Below are positions 35,019 through 47,022 of a stretch of DNA of 64,000 nucleotides, one piece after another. The stretch's first letter is position 1; each line of letters begins with the position of its first letter. The DNA lies in the NCBI RefSeq assembly GCF_031755915.1, contig NC_083390.1, positions 21,561,501-21,625,500 of the forward strand, read 5' to 3'. The notes below the pieces were generated by a model. The model saw only the letters and a program-made list of their open reading frames with translations. It was not told the origin of the DNA and did not search any database. A program made the position numbers and the translations under genes. The stretch comes from Ziziphus jujuba. Lineage: Eukaryota; Streptophyta; Magnoliopsida; Rosales; Rhamnaceae.

Positions 35019-37120
35019 TCACCTGTCCAGAGGCGCGCTTGGCCTGCGCTTCAGTGGAATCATGAACCTCTCCTGGTCAGTGAGGGCATGGCGGAAATGG
35101 CATCGGTGACCATATGGACAGGGAACACCGGCAATGACCATCCTACAAACCTCGGTCTTGTAGCGTGGGTGGCGAAGGACTGGACGGAGCTCCTCAATTC
35201 CGTGAGCAAATTGGCATTGGTCTCCATAAGGGCATGCACCGGTCTCCTGCCATTTGTTGCACAGCTCAGTCTTGAACATGCCTTGCTTATACACGTCCAA
35301 TTCAAGTGGCACCTCCTCTTTCTTTCTTCCGCTCACGCATACCTTTTGCTGTCCCATATAATTCATATATAAATAAATCATTTAAGAGTAATTATCTATT
35401 CAAAAGGTACTGGATCACCAGGAGCCATGAAATAATGAATTATAGGAATTACATATATAACAATGGGAGGAATATCGATCATCTGGGTCATTTTGCCTCC
35501 AGGCAATTTGTACATATGTTGATATATTGCGTACTATACACATCTTACATGTTCAAATTGAACCATGTTTGAATGTACGACGGTATACTACTATCTTAGG
35601 AAAAAAAAAAAAAAAAAAAAAGAAAAAAAAAGAAAAAAAGAAAAAAGAAAACCTACTACTAGATATCACATTTAATAATGACAAATGGCAATGAGCTTGC
35701 TTTGCACGCACGCAATAGCTCTTGCCAAAAATCAAGCACGTAGTTTGTTTCTGAACGATGGATGACGTCTAGCTAGTGGCTTTCATGCCCTTGTGGTCTA
35801 TGGCTGTGTATGTACATCCCACTCATATATTAAAATACTCCTTATTTTCAGGCGATACTATATATAATATATATGTTCGGTCCCCAAATATGGTTATTTA
35901 AGCTTCCAGAGCCATTTTGATCAAAATGGACCCTGGTCCCAAGTCCTACTCATAATTTTTTTTTGGGACAAAAATTACACTCATTCGGCTCAAAGACCTT
36001 CAATTCATCTATATGCTAAATTGCTAATTACTTAAAATAAAATAAAAAATAAAAAAATCAAAGATTGCAGGACAAAGCCAAAAATAGATACACACGGGCA
36101 TAAAGCAAAAAGACAAGACAAGGGCTCACTCCATTTTCATCAATCAAAAATAACGAAAACATGTGGCTATCCACAAAATTAATAACGAAACATATGAGGC
36201 CGTCAAAAGAAAATCTGGTGGAGAGCTAATCTATCATTTTCCTTGAAAATTTGTATTTTCGTTTTACTTGGATCAAAAGGAATTAAAAGTCAAGGCGATA
36301 CATACAGTAAAGGAAATTGTAACAATAGGAAAAGTAAAACAGCAAAAACCATTCGATCAATATATAACAGTAATCAGAGAAACACATTTCCTGAACAGAA
36401 AAAAAAAAAAAAAAAGGACTACGAAATTACCTTAACAGTCTGTGGAGTCGCAGCTCGAGACCTTGTCGAGCTCCGAGCCCGACCGCCATTGCTGGCAACG
36501 GCATGAGTTCCCATCTTCAAGTACCCACTGGACCTCACAGAAATGCTCTTGGGCAGCGATGACCTTCCCCCCTCAACATTCTCGACCATTCCATTTTCGA
36601 TCACACTCGTCGGGCTTTCGTCGCTCACTTCTTCATTATCCAAAGCAGGAGCACGATTGCGAAACGTGTTCAATGTCCTGATCAACCCCGTATACTCAGA
36701 CGTCGAAGCGTCGAGTTGTTTCTGCACCGCGGCTTGGATTAGGAGATTCAGGTGCTTGTTCAGCTCTCGATTGACGGTCCGGAGATGGGTGTTCTCACGG
36801 CGGAGAGAGTCGGCTTCTTCACTGGCTTCACGGAGGCGCGTGAGGCAGAGATTGTGACGGTTGACCATCTCCTGTCGGTCTTGTGTGAGAAGTGAGTGGA
36901 CGAGGTGGAGTTTCTGAATGGCGGCGGCGCTTGAAGAGGAGGTCTCGGAGTCTGAATCCACTTCGTAAGGTGCGAAAGGGAGGGAAGGATCGGGAGTGGA
37001 ACCCAAAATGTGGGGAAAGAGGGAAGCGTAACCGACGACGTCATTTGGTTCCGGCTGCGACATGAGCATTGACGATTGTATAATGGTGAGTCCGCCATGA
37101 GCGGAGGTTGAGTCCTGCAT
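35019..37120 (-). CDS. tandem CCCH zinc-finger protein (C3H14/C3H15 type, 339 aa)
   Basis: Two exons, 37120-36431 (230 codons) and 35348-35019 (109 codons plus stop), are joined at phase 0 across a 1082-bp GT-AG intron. Residues 1-66 are Ser/Pro-rich and acidic, and about 68-135 form a coiled coil ([16 protein letters not shown]). Two TTP-type fingers follow: C260-X8-C-X5-C-X3-H279 and C298-X8-C-X5-C-X3-H317, each preceded by a KTEL/VC lead-in and separated by 18 residues, as in AU-rich-element binders. The C-terminus is short and basic. Family members bind 3'-UTRs and act in mRNA turnover. The Arabidopsis relative C3H15/CDM1 functions in anther callose metabolism and secondary-wall control (recalled). 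Its position beside the B-box gene supports orthology to At1g68200. Confidence 0.93.
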
Positions 37121-37900
37121 TTTGCTGTTGCCGATTTCCTAAATCCTAACCACAAAACAAAGTCTCTGTTATTTTCTGATGATTATAAACTAATACAACT
37201 AGCAAAACTTGTAAGAAAAACATTTTGACATCAAATCAAGAAACAGCGTCTAATTGAATGCTTATAGCATTTCGATTTTCAGAGGACGACTCTGAGTCCC
37301 TGAAGCATTCAATAAAGCTCGGAAAACAGGATTAACAATTCCTCCAGATCTATACCTTACGAAATGAAAACGATTCATCCAAGAAAAAAAAAAGCTAAGA
37401 AACATAGATTAATTCCAAAATCATTCTATCTGAAAAAGAAAAAATTCATGAATATAATCGGAAACTTAACAGAAAGAAAGTAATAACGATCGATGACTGG
37501 ATAAAGGCGTAAAAAACCACAAACCAAACAATAGGAGCAGAGATTATAAAAAACAAAGGTCAAATTCAAGAAACCGAAGCGAAATAGACAGCAAACAAGA
37601 TTTCGGGGCTGTTTGGTTGGCGAGAAAGAAAATGCGCATGATCGAATTCTGTAAATAAATTGGTGTACGTACCCTTCGGAAGCAGCGAATAAAACACAGA
37701 AGCGAGAGAGAGAGAGAGAGAGAGAGAAAGAAATACAGTGATAAAAGAATGGAAGAGTAGAGGCGGTTTTATAGTTCGGTAGGGTTTAGAGGGAAAGAGG
37801 AAGAAGCATGCAGTGGTCACAGAGAGAGAGGGTAAGAGAGGGAAACACTGAAAACGAATTCGAAACGGTTTCACAGATGGCTCTTTCTCTCTCCTCTCTT
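37121..37900 (-). promoter_or_regulatory. 5' leader and promoter of the CCCH gene
   Basis: On the minus strand a CT-repeat leader ((GA)n on the plus strand, 37704-37727) is followed by GAAGG|GTACGTAC (donor at about 37672). A possible acceptor GTGGTTAG sits near 37149, only about 28 bases before the ATG. This suggests a leader intron of about 520 bp. The open frame 37566-37874 is leader sequence. Confidence 0.45.
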
Positions 37901-40879
37901 TTAACTAATTTTCTCATCACTACGGTCGAGAGACTATCCTACGCCTACTTTGTTTTTCTATTTACATGATTTGCCCCCACTGTTTTGTAGCATTTCATTT
38001 TGTTTACAAGGGTATTTTCATAATTATAGGGTAGGCATGCCTAAACGACCTGATGTCTGCTGTTCCTGTATAAACCAAGACCAGCTAGTTTCATTTTGGG
38101 CGAAAGTTGAGTCCGGTGATTGAATTAATCAAACGGTGTAAAACTATGTTTGTTCTGCATTTTTGTGGAGCCCACTTGATGATGGATGATGAACGGAGGG
38201 ATTATCGTAATCTGACTTCTTGTAGCTCACGTAGTGTGTGTGTGTGTGTGTATACATTTTGTATATGTATATATATATAATACTTTTTATTGCAAAGTAG
38301 CTGACGTAGTTAAAGTTGTCAAATTCTGTACCACATGCATCAGCAACAAATGATGGAGACCGTGATAGATGGCTTAGCTACCGTCTGATTTCCAATCTTT
38401 TTATGACCTCGTCTTTTTATATTGGTGAATGGTAAATAATTGCTTGTTAAGATATAAATAATATTTTTCAACTACCATTCTTACCGCTTAAAAAAAAAAA
38501 AAAAAAAAAAAAAAGGTCCCAAATAAATGTATTAAATTTAGATATAAAGTGATGTTTATTTTATTTATTTGCATATTAAGTTTCTTAGGGATTCTTTTCC
38601 AAAAAAAAAAAAAAAAGGTTTGCTAGGGATAATGCATGTTTTGTCTTATTATTATTATTATTATTTTAATTTTTAGGAAAAATTATATTTGACCTTTCCC
38701 AATCTTTTGCCAATGTTAGGAACTACATGAGTACATGTGGATTCAAAATTTTAACAGTTGTACATCTTCAAATGGGAAAAAATAATGTCAACAATCCTCC
38801 TCTATGTGAGTCAAACTTGACTGATAGAATATTCACTTTTCAAAATGCCTAAGTTATTTTTTTATTATTATTAATTATTTTTTTCTAATTGGATAGAAGG
38901 ATTCAAGCTCTATAGTGTTTTTTTTTTTTTTTTTTTTTTGGGGGTAAAAAGGCTCTAAAGTCCTTTGTTTAAGAAAACAATGGCAAATTTTTTTCCCACA
39001 GGACAAAGATATAGTTTGTCTCTTTAAAATGACCATTTAAATTCATTTTAAAAAGGCATAAGATTACGAAGTTGCTACGTTAGAAATATGAAGCAGATAA
39101 CAAATTTGCATAAAAATATATTTAGATGGTTTTTCTATAGTGAAAAATGGCTACATTCTAATTTGTGTGTGTGTGTGTGTGTGTTTTTCATTTTAAAAGG
39201 TATTATTGTAAGTAAATATTTTGACAGGGGAAGTCTGTATCTAATATTGGCCGAAAACAGAGGAGCTGACTACATTTTCCTTTATCTTTATATGAAATAT
39301 TTATTTTATTTTTTTTAAAAAAATAAAGCATGAAATGTAAGATTTGTTATTTGTTTATCTTTGTTGTAAATTTGAAACTAACATAACCTACATATAGTTT
39401 ATAGTTTTTACACAATAATTGGCCCACAAAACTTAAAAATAAAAAAATTGTCGCACTCTTGAAATACTTTTCTCCCATTCAAATATATCATTTTGACACA
39501 GCTCAGATGAGACTGTGAAAGGTGTTGTTGCGGTTAGAGAGAAGTATTTGATTGGAGTGTTGCTTAGTTTGGAAGCTTGTTGAGAAGAGGGTGGTGGTGG
39601 TGGTGGGTTTTGGACTTTTAGTCGGTTTTCAATGTTCAAGTCATGAAGTAGATTAAGACCTGCTTGCATTAGGAAAAAAGACATTTTTTAATAAAAGCAT
39701 TAGGAAGGAAGATTTGAAAGAAGAATGATGTTGGTTTTTTTTTTTTTTTAAATTAGTTTGTGGATCAGAGTTTGCTTCTTTATTACATCTATAACTACCT
39801 AATATTTTGTCCAATAGTTGCTCGTTCCCACATCAAAATCCAATATCAAATGTTTGGTGAATTAATAATCTCCCCACATTTTCCCTCCCTATTGGAGACA
39901 ACTTTTTCTTATTCCATGGTTGTTAAGTGAGCAAACAACATTTCTTCTCAATTTAAGCTTCGGTGGACAATTAACTTACAGCTTCTCTTTCATTTTCATT
40001 GCACTTGTGCATGTTGATTATTATTATTGTTGTTGTTTTTATTATATATTCCATGTAGATTTTGCATTTTGGTTCGTGGACTGTTCAAGTTTCTATGCCA
40101 AATTGGAACTTTTAAATTCGTATCAGTCAATTTGATTGGAACTGCAAGGCCAGAGTTCCCTGATGGCTAAAAACCCCATGAGTAGTTTATTTGATTGATT
40201 TTACAAGTTGGTACTGCAATTGAAAACCTTTTTGAAACCAATCCAAGTACACCGCTTAAAGGGTGCAATTGGAAATCACTAGTACATTCAGGCTCCTATG
40301 CACTTCCTGTCACCAAACTTTTATGTATAACATATAAATTATATGTATTACAAAAAATATTTTTTGGGTTTATATCTAACATACAATTATATTTATCACA
40401 AAAAATATTGGTTGGATATCATCAAACCGTTTATGCTCAACCCTTAACCGCCTATAAGCACCAATAGATGCCTATTAGCGCTAATAAACCACATAGCAAC
40501 CACTATATGATGCTCCATGATGCCATATATACATTACGATTTATATGTGCTTAGAAAATCTTTTACTTGTGAGTTAATCAGATAGTTTGCACAACAGACA
40601 GTTTTTAACCTGGGATGATACTCTATATAGCACATGAAGAAGTTCACTAGATCCAGAAACTCGAAAAAGAAAATTAAAGTTTGGGTATTCCTATTCTTTC
40701 TAAGCTGAATTATAGCGTTCAATAATAACCAGCACTTATGATATTGAATATTACTCTGCCAGAACCACAATACAAAACTATACATGAAAGGGATTGAAAG
40801 AATTGGTAACGAGCAAGAGAATACCATAGTGGTGAATCACTTTTGAAGTAGTGTATGTACAAAAACAAAGATGAAATGT
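37901..40879. other. intergenic between CCCH and B-box genes
   Basis: AT-rich, with (GT)n runs at 38235-38251 and 39166-39184 and a poly-A at 38490-38514. The 83-codon open frame 39684-39433 (minus), with a Pro6 run and normal codon composition, is the only candidate coding piece. It has no recognised domain and is not called a gene. The 3' end of the B-box gene lies at the right edge. Confidence 0.4.
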
Positions 40880-43800
40880 TTAATAGCTGCGTGTCACATC
40901 GATACTGTCAGAGTCATATTCTTCTGTCTTTACAAAACGGCCTTTTACCCGCTTCCGAACATCTGCTCTTGCTTTTCGAGATGGATATCGAATGTGTTTC
41001 TCATTCCTGAAGATGTAACTATATATCAATATATGTCTTATACAAGACAGCATAATTGCGAAAAACAAGAAAAAGAGAAATGAATAATAGTTGTATCCAT
41101 ATATCTATAAATACTGCAGAATGCACCTACATGATTCAAGAAACAGAGAAGTAATAATTTAGAACAACAGCGGCCAAAGTTCTTCACCTTAAGTTTTGGC
41201 ATGCAAGATAATCAAACAAATGAGGAAATTGTTAAGTCATAAAAAACTAACAGTAATTTTTCTAATAATCTTCCGACTTTTGCTTCATCATATGTTCTAA
41301 AAGGAAACCTTCAGCATTCTGATCCATTCTTTTAAGGAAAATCTGAATATGGAACTGAATCTGTCGTACTATTCCCATTCTCCTTTCCTCCCCTAATGGT
41401 TACGATAAAAATAACTTATTAGTTGTTGTAGATTTTTAAAAATCAGGAAAATTAAATTAATTCTTTATACTATGTAGATCCATATCATAACTGCAATACT
41501 ATTTCTGTGGTGTCTGCCTCCCTCCCTTAACTTGGTGTAGGAAGAAGACAAATGTTGATATCAAATTCCCACTCCTAATTACATATATCAGGTGTTAGAT
41601 CCTATTTGTCAATCGTTAAACTATAATTAACAAGGTAGAAAAGTTCAGCAGTCAAGAGGTCAGGAGTTCAACAACATTGTATCGAAGATATGAAACAAGT
41701 TTGAATGACTGAGATCTAATAACTAATACACATCAAGAAGACCAGGAAAAGGAATTCAACACTTACAGTCTGGACTTTTTCTTCTCTTTGTATCTCATCT
41801 TGGCATTGTTTCTGGCTTCTAGGAGCGAAACTTCATGGTCTTGTAAATTACTTGAAGGTTCACCTCCTGCAAAGGGGGAAATTCCGCTATCAAGACAATC
41901 AGTGCCACTGCTCTCAGCACTGAACCTTGACATGGAGAATGACAAAGTTGAATAAGATGTTCTAACTGAGCGTGGATAATCCATGCTTCCTGGAAGGATA
42001 TTGAGTTTAGAACAAACGATATCTTTGTCCATGTCAGTAGAGTGATTAATGTAAGCAGATGAAGCCACTGAGGCATCCTGTCATGAGAAAATGCAATGGC
42101 ATGAATAAGAAAAAGTAAAAAAAAAAAATGTATTATACAGATAGTCTACAAATATTGCAAAACAGAAAAAAGGATATTGAATGGATAAGCACTTGCATCT
42201 ATTTAGAATTATGTGGATTCAATAAATGCTCACAAGTCAAGAACAACTTAATATTAAGTATGGTAATAATATTTTGGCCCATCAATTGAAGATAGAGAGG
42301 GCAATGTAAAGCACCCCGAAAGACCTACATTCGCAGTTTGAAAGGATTAACATTCATGTAATAGTAGTATCTATTAACTACTTTAATGTAAACAACTTTT
42401 TGAATCTGAAATAGTTGGGCCTCCTTCGCATGCATGACATTTGTACATCAAGTTACTTCAACAGTCAAATGTGACAAGATCAACAACTTCTGAATTAACA
42501 GCAACTAGTTGCATATTTTAATCATGTTTCCAAACTTTTTACCAATAGAAGTAAATCCCCTGCTACCTGTTTTAAGTAGACTTGTTTCTGATGCCACAAG
42601 GATTTAATGATTGTTTTCAGTAGATCATAAGGTGAAATTGTTAATGATTGTTCAGCACATTAGACAAGTCCTGTATAAAGTTTCTGATGCCTTTGCCAAA
42701 TGATCACGGTTATCAATCCACCTTATATCTTTCCATTTTTATACTTTTAGGGTTACCTTCTAAATTAAACGGTGATCCATCACAGGCATGATGCCACAAG
42801 GAATTAGGGAATATGATCTATAAATTTCTTAAAGTGAACAAAGTAAACAGAAGTTGTAATTCAGACCTCCATTGCTCTTGAAAGGCCATTATCTGATTTA
42901 TCAATAGACATATCCTTTTCCACTGAGGAGTATGACATGTCTTTATCAACAAGTAATGCTCTGTTAGGCTCTTGATCACCTCCAAATAGTTCTTCAAAGT
43001 TCCGAAATGTCAAATCAACATCAGGAATGTTAAAGTCATCATGACAAACAAGTTCTTCACAGACCCCAAGATCTTGCATGTTTTGAGACCACAGCTGCAA
43101 ATATTAACCAATAGATATTTAAATGGTACAACAGAATTATTCTGATTTGACCCTACGTTTAATAACAGAAAAGAAAACTATTAGGATCATTATAATAAGA
43201 AACACTCCAAACCGTTTCTATTGACGAGAAAATAGAGAAAAATTTAGAGCATAAGGTTAAGATATGATTTCAGACATGCATTGGACAACAGCATGCAAGT
43301 ACAAACTCCCGAGTATTGTAATCATAACCAAAAGTACATTTAAGATGGGGTCCACAACATGATTCATGAATTTGGAACTTAGTAATCTGAGGATGCAGTT
43401 TTAAAAAACAGGATTTTCTGGGCGAGCTAATTCTGCTTCATCTGTTTCTAGTGGATGAGCAAAGTTTTTCAAGACTATTCGTAAAGAACTTATAGAGTTC
43501 AATAAAATGAAATGGTCTGATTCTGAATATTAGCAATCATAGTCAACAGAGGAAATCTAAACATCAAAAATTGATTGAAGAGATTATTATGAAATGGTGG
43601 CAACAAATGGAAACTTCTCAACGTACTTTACATGAACAAATAGAACTAACTAAATGACTAAGAATAATATTATCAAACCTGACTACTTTGAACTGGACTT
43701 CTGCATTGCCAAAAAGATTCTCCATGCACAGGAAGTCCAGCAGTCGCAGATGAAGGTGAATTCTCCAGTTGAGAAAATGGAAATGGCAAATCATCGCTTT

Positions 43801-45412
43801 TCAGCTCTTTAGGTGGACTGACCCTTTCCTGAAGACCAGCATGAATATCCTCTGTATGTTGTAAGGGCTGATCAAGGTTCTCCCCATATTTCTTCACAGG
43901 TTGATGCATTGAAAAAGATGCGTCAGTTTTCTCTTGTCCACGTATTAAAGGTGAAGGGCTCCCTTCAGTGAGCTGAAGCCTATTCAAGTCGAGAAGCTGT
44001 TGCAAAACAAAACAAGTACTTTGCTGCTGTTCCCCCTTTTGAAGAATCTGCAAAACACATAAAAAGCATTACTAAGATGTATACTGTAGAAAATTTTAAT
44101 CTGTGTTTCGACAGGAACATGTGAGCACACACTAACTAGTGAAGTCACTATAAATTCCCCAGATTAGCCAAAGGAGATTGTCATCATCTACAATGTGAGA
44201 CCTTTTAATTTCTTGAAAAACAAGAATTAGCCTATCAACAACAGCTACCATAGTTTAGACAATTTTACTGCATCATAAGAGTATCTGAAGTTACTTCCAC
44301 ATTCAAATCCTTGACAATCACAAATATGAAAATCCAACTGAATGCATATTCACTGGAAAAAAAATAAAAAAGAAAAAAAATAGAAAACTGAATACACGGA
44401 ACAGAAAGAAACAAGTGTGAGGGTACAAAGAAGAAATCTATGACTTACCGAATTGAATAAGGTAGAAACTTATAAAATAGATATGACCGTAATGCATGGA
44501 GTCATCTTTTCACTGCTAGCATGTTAGCAGGAGAAGCAGAAGCAGCCCAACTAGTGATGTTATGCAACTAAAATCGTCTTCCTTCAACTGCCTTATGTAT
44601 ACTTAATATTACACCCCATAGGCATCCTTCTTTTTCATATTTGTTCAATACTACAGTAGTGAAAATATAAAATGGATATCAACCTCTAGGATACTGGGAC
44701 CCCTCCTATATCAAGGATTATAATTCTACACTAGGCAATATACAGATAATTAATGTTTTATCAGTGGAGATGTCAAGAAGGAACAATTGGTGATTTTATA
44801 TTTTCAAGAAATATAAAGAAGACTTTAAAACATGCAACTAAGATGCTAGTCAAAATCAGAGGAAAAGAATTAACTTAGTCACTAGATCCTTTCTACCTTT
44901 TGTTGACTGCTTGATCCCAATTTGGGTTGAGAAAAAGAGACCAAAGTCGGACAATTTGCTTTTGATGCCATTGATAGACCTCCAATTTGTGAGCGTGACC
45001 GTCCTGTAACATCCAAATTTACCACACTTGAGTTACCAGAACCACAGGAGGACACTGGCTGATCTTGATGACTACTACTGTCTAGTTGGCTCAAATCAAA
45101 ACCCCACAAAGCTGCAAAATCCTTAGCTGATGGGCATCCCATGTAACTTCTGATTGCACGTTTCTGATGTTGGGATGAGACATCATGCAGGTTTCTATCA
45201 CAGATGCGACACAAAAATGTCCGGTGATCTAAACACTGAACATTAGCTGGGCGGTATCTGCATGAATCACACAGAACAGTGCGGAGATGTCGGCTCGAAA
45301 GTGTGTTAGCTGAATGGACCTTTGCATCACAAGATAGGCAAAGATATGCTGCATCTGCCTTACAGTAAACAACCGGCCTCAACGCTGTGCAGAATTCACA
45401 TATCCTCTCCAT
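40880..45412 (-). CDS. double B-box and CCT-domain protein (CONSTANS-like/BBX, 516 aa)
   Basis: Five exons, 45412-44897, 44047-43679, 43094-42867, 42077-41767 and 41006-40880, all with GT-AG introns, give 517 codons including stop. B-box 1 uses C5, C8, C17, D20, C25, C28, H33 and H42. B-box 2 uses C48, C51, C60, C68, C71, H76 and H82, with H63 where Asp is usual. Residues 330-352 hold the acidic block [16 protein letters not shown] complete CCT domain spans about 457-501 ([16 protein letters not shown] ... [13 protein letters not shown]), split by the last intron at phase 2, and the protein ends DVTRSY like COL9/COL10. The starting MERICEFC and the neighbours point to the Arabidopsis BBX27 locus (At1g68190). 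It probably acts in the nucleus in light or flowering signalling. Confidence 0.92.
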
Positions 45413-45872
45413 TTTCTGTACATAAAGTAAAAAATATCTCCAATACTCAGAAATTTAATAAGAAGACGTTCCAATTTTGCATTCCAACATACTCAAATAT
45501 CAATCCGAAGATCTTTAGGGTAACAAATACACTGTCTTTTCCCACCGAAACGATATCAGCAGTTTCCAAATTCTGCAAATGGATTCATATCAAACAAAGA
45601 AAATTGGAGTCACCCAAAATGAAAATAAATCTTTACCAGAATGAAATTTTCAAAACTAGTCTTTTGCAACTCCATTTCACATTAATGTTTTACTTGAAAA
45701 CATCTTCGAAAGAAGAAATGTTTTGGGAGTCCATATTTGAAAGATCAGAAAAAGCTGTCAAAATTTTCACTATGAAATAAATTGATTTCTTTTGGGCTCT
45801 ATAAACTCCTAATTTTTACAATCAACAGGCAGCAGAGTCACTCTTCAACACATAATTTTCAGACGCTACAGC

Positions 45873-45903
<31 letters not shown>

Positions 45904-46314
45904 CATGAGAATCTTCGTGAAATCCCAGTATCTATACCACATACGTTCCAAACACACCACAAAATTCGAAAGATTCTCAACTGATGCAACAAAACCAGTC
46001 AATTCAAACAGCTTTTCACAAATTATATTTCAAAAAGCAATAAACCAAAATTTTCGATGAAAATTCATATTCATCTACAACAAATTATAAGCCATAACCA
46101 TGTGACTAAGAGCAAAATTAAAAAAAAAAAAAAAAAGAAAAAAAAAAGAAGGAGATCCGACAAAGAAAAACACTGAGAAAACCCCCAAATCAAGTAATAT
46201 ACAAAAGCTCAAATCATCGATCAGCCTAAATTCATAACAAAATCTGAAAATCATAGGGTTAGAGATCAACGTTGACAAATTCAAAGAATATATCCTACTC
46301 CAAAAGAAGGAGAG

Positions 46315-46356
<42 letters not shown>

Positions 46357-46560
46357 GCATCAGTGGTTGTTTACCAAGAAAAAGGAGAAACCTCAGTCCA
46401 AAAAGGGGAAACAAAAAAAAAGGGCAAATCAGCTCTAGTAATTCCAGGAAAATTAGTTAAAAAAATTTCCCGGGAAAATGGAGTTGTGAGGTTGTCGGAG
46501 CTCCTTCCTTCCTTCCGCTTTGCGTTGTTTTGCTTTGCTTTTATCTTCTTCTTCTTCTAC
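45413..46560 (-). promoter_or_regulatory. 5' leader of the B-box gene, probably with an intron
   Basis: A splice acceptor TGTACAG ends three bases before the ATG (45417-45416 is AG). Upstream, two GA/CT repeats (45877-45903, 46320-46355) and a possible donor CTTG|GTAAAC (about 46374) suggest a long leader intron. Purine-rich leader sequence with GAAGAAGAAG continues to about 46560. The plus-strand open frames here and at 45322-45780 are not genes. Confidence 0.45.
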
Positions 46561-46602
46561 GTCGTTGTTCTATTCTTCTCTATCTTTACCCACTGAGAGT
46601 TC

Positions 46603-46655
46603 TGACGTGTACGTCCTTTTTGGGTTGAACTTTCCAGCGTGGATGCGAACACGTG
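46603..46655. promoter_or_regulatory. ACGT elements upstream of the B-box gene
   Basis: A TGACGTGTACGTC cluster (46603-46615) and a canonical G-box CACGTG (46650-46655) lie just upstream of the presumed start. Such sites are bound by bZIP (HY5-like) and bHLH (PIF-like) factors, which fits a light-regulated B-box gene. The assignment rests on motif and position only. Confidence 0.45.
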
Positions 46656-46890
46656 GCTCATAAAGTGGGACCCAACGACGTTATCCATATACATCCCCAA
46701 AAGTGCATGTCAAAATGTGTTTGTGTATGTGAGGGCCATGTGATCCTAAAGCTTACCCCTCTCCGCCAATCACAATTCGCCATGCTTTTACTGCCGATTG
46801 TGAAACCGGATTGACGGCTACGGCCTTTGGGGAAGGGGAAAAACAAACCAGCTTATGTGGGACCCACCCACCCCACAATCCTCCAGAGTA

Positions 46891-46921
<31 letters not shown>

Positions 46922-46926
46922 CACGA

Positions 46927-47022
46927 ATCACGAGGCGCCCAGTTGTTATTTCTTTCTTTCTATTGTTGTTATTTATCACGAGGCGCCCAGTTGTTTTTTC
47001 TTTCTTTCTATTGTTATTATTT
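46927..47022 (+). repeat. 48-bp tandem duplication
   Basis: ATCACGAGGCGCCCAGTTGT and the following TTCTTTCTTTCTATTGTT block occur twice at exactly 48-bp spacing (46927 and 46975), with about three differences. A poly-A run of 27 lies immediately upstream. Confidence 0.9.

Noticed and set aside
35034..37120. Plus-strand open frames opposite the CCCH gene (34866-35372, 36442-36857)
   Set aside because: They are antisense shadows of the two CCCH exons.
39433..39684. 83-codon minus-strand frame with a Pro6 run
   Set aside because: Normal-looking composition but no domain, no splice partner and no promoter. Mentioned under the intergenic entry only.
45322..45780. 152-codon plus-strand frame
   Set aside because: It overlaps exon 1 and the leader of the B-box gene on the other strand and has no domain.
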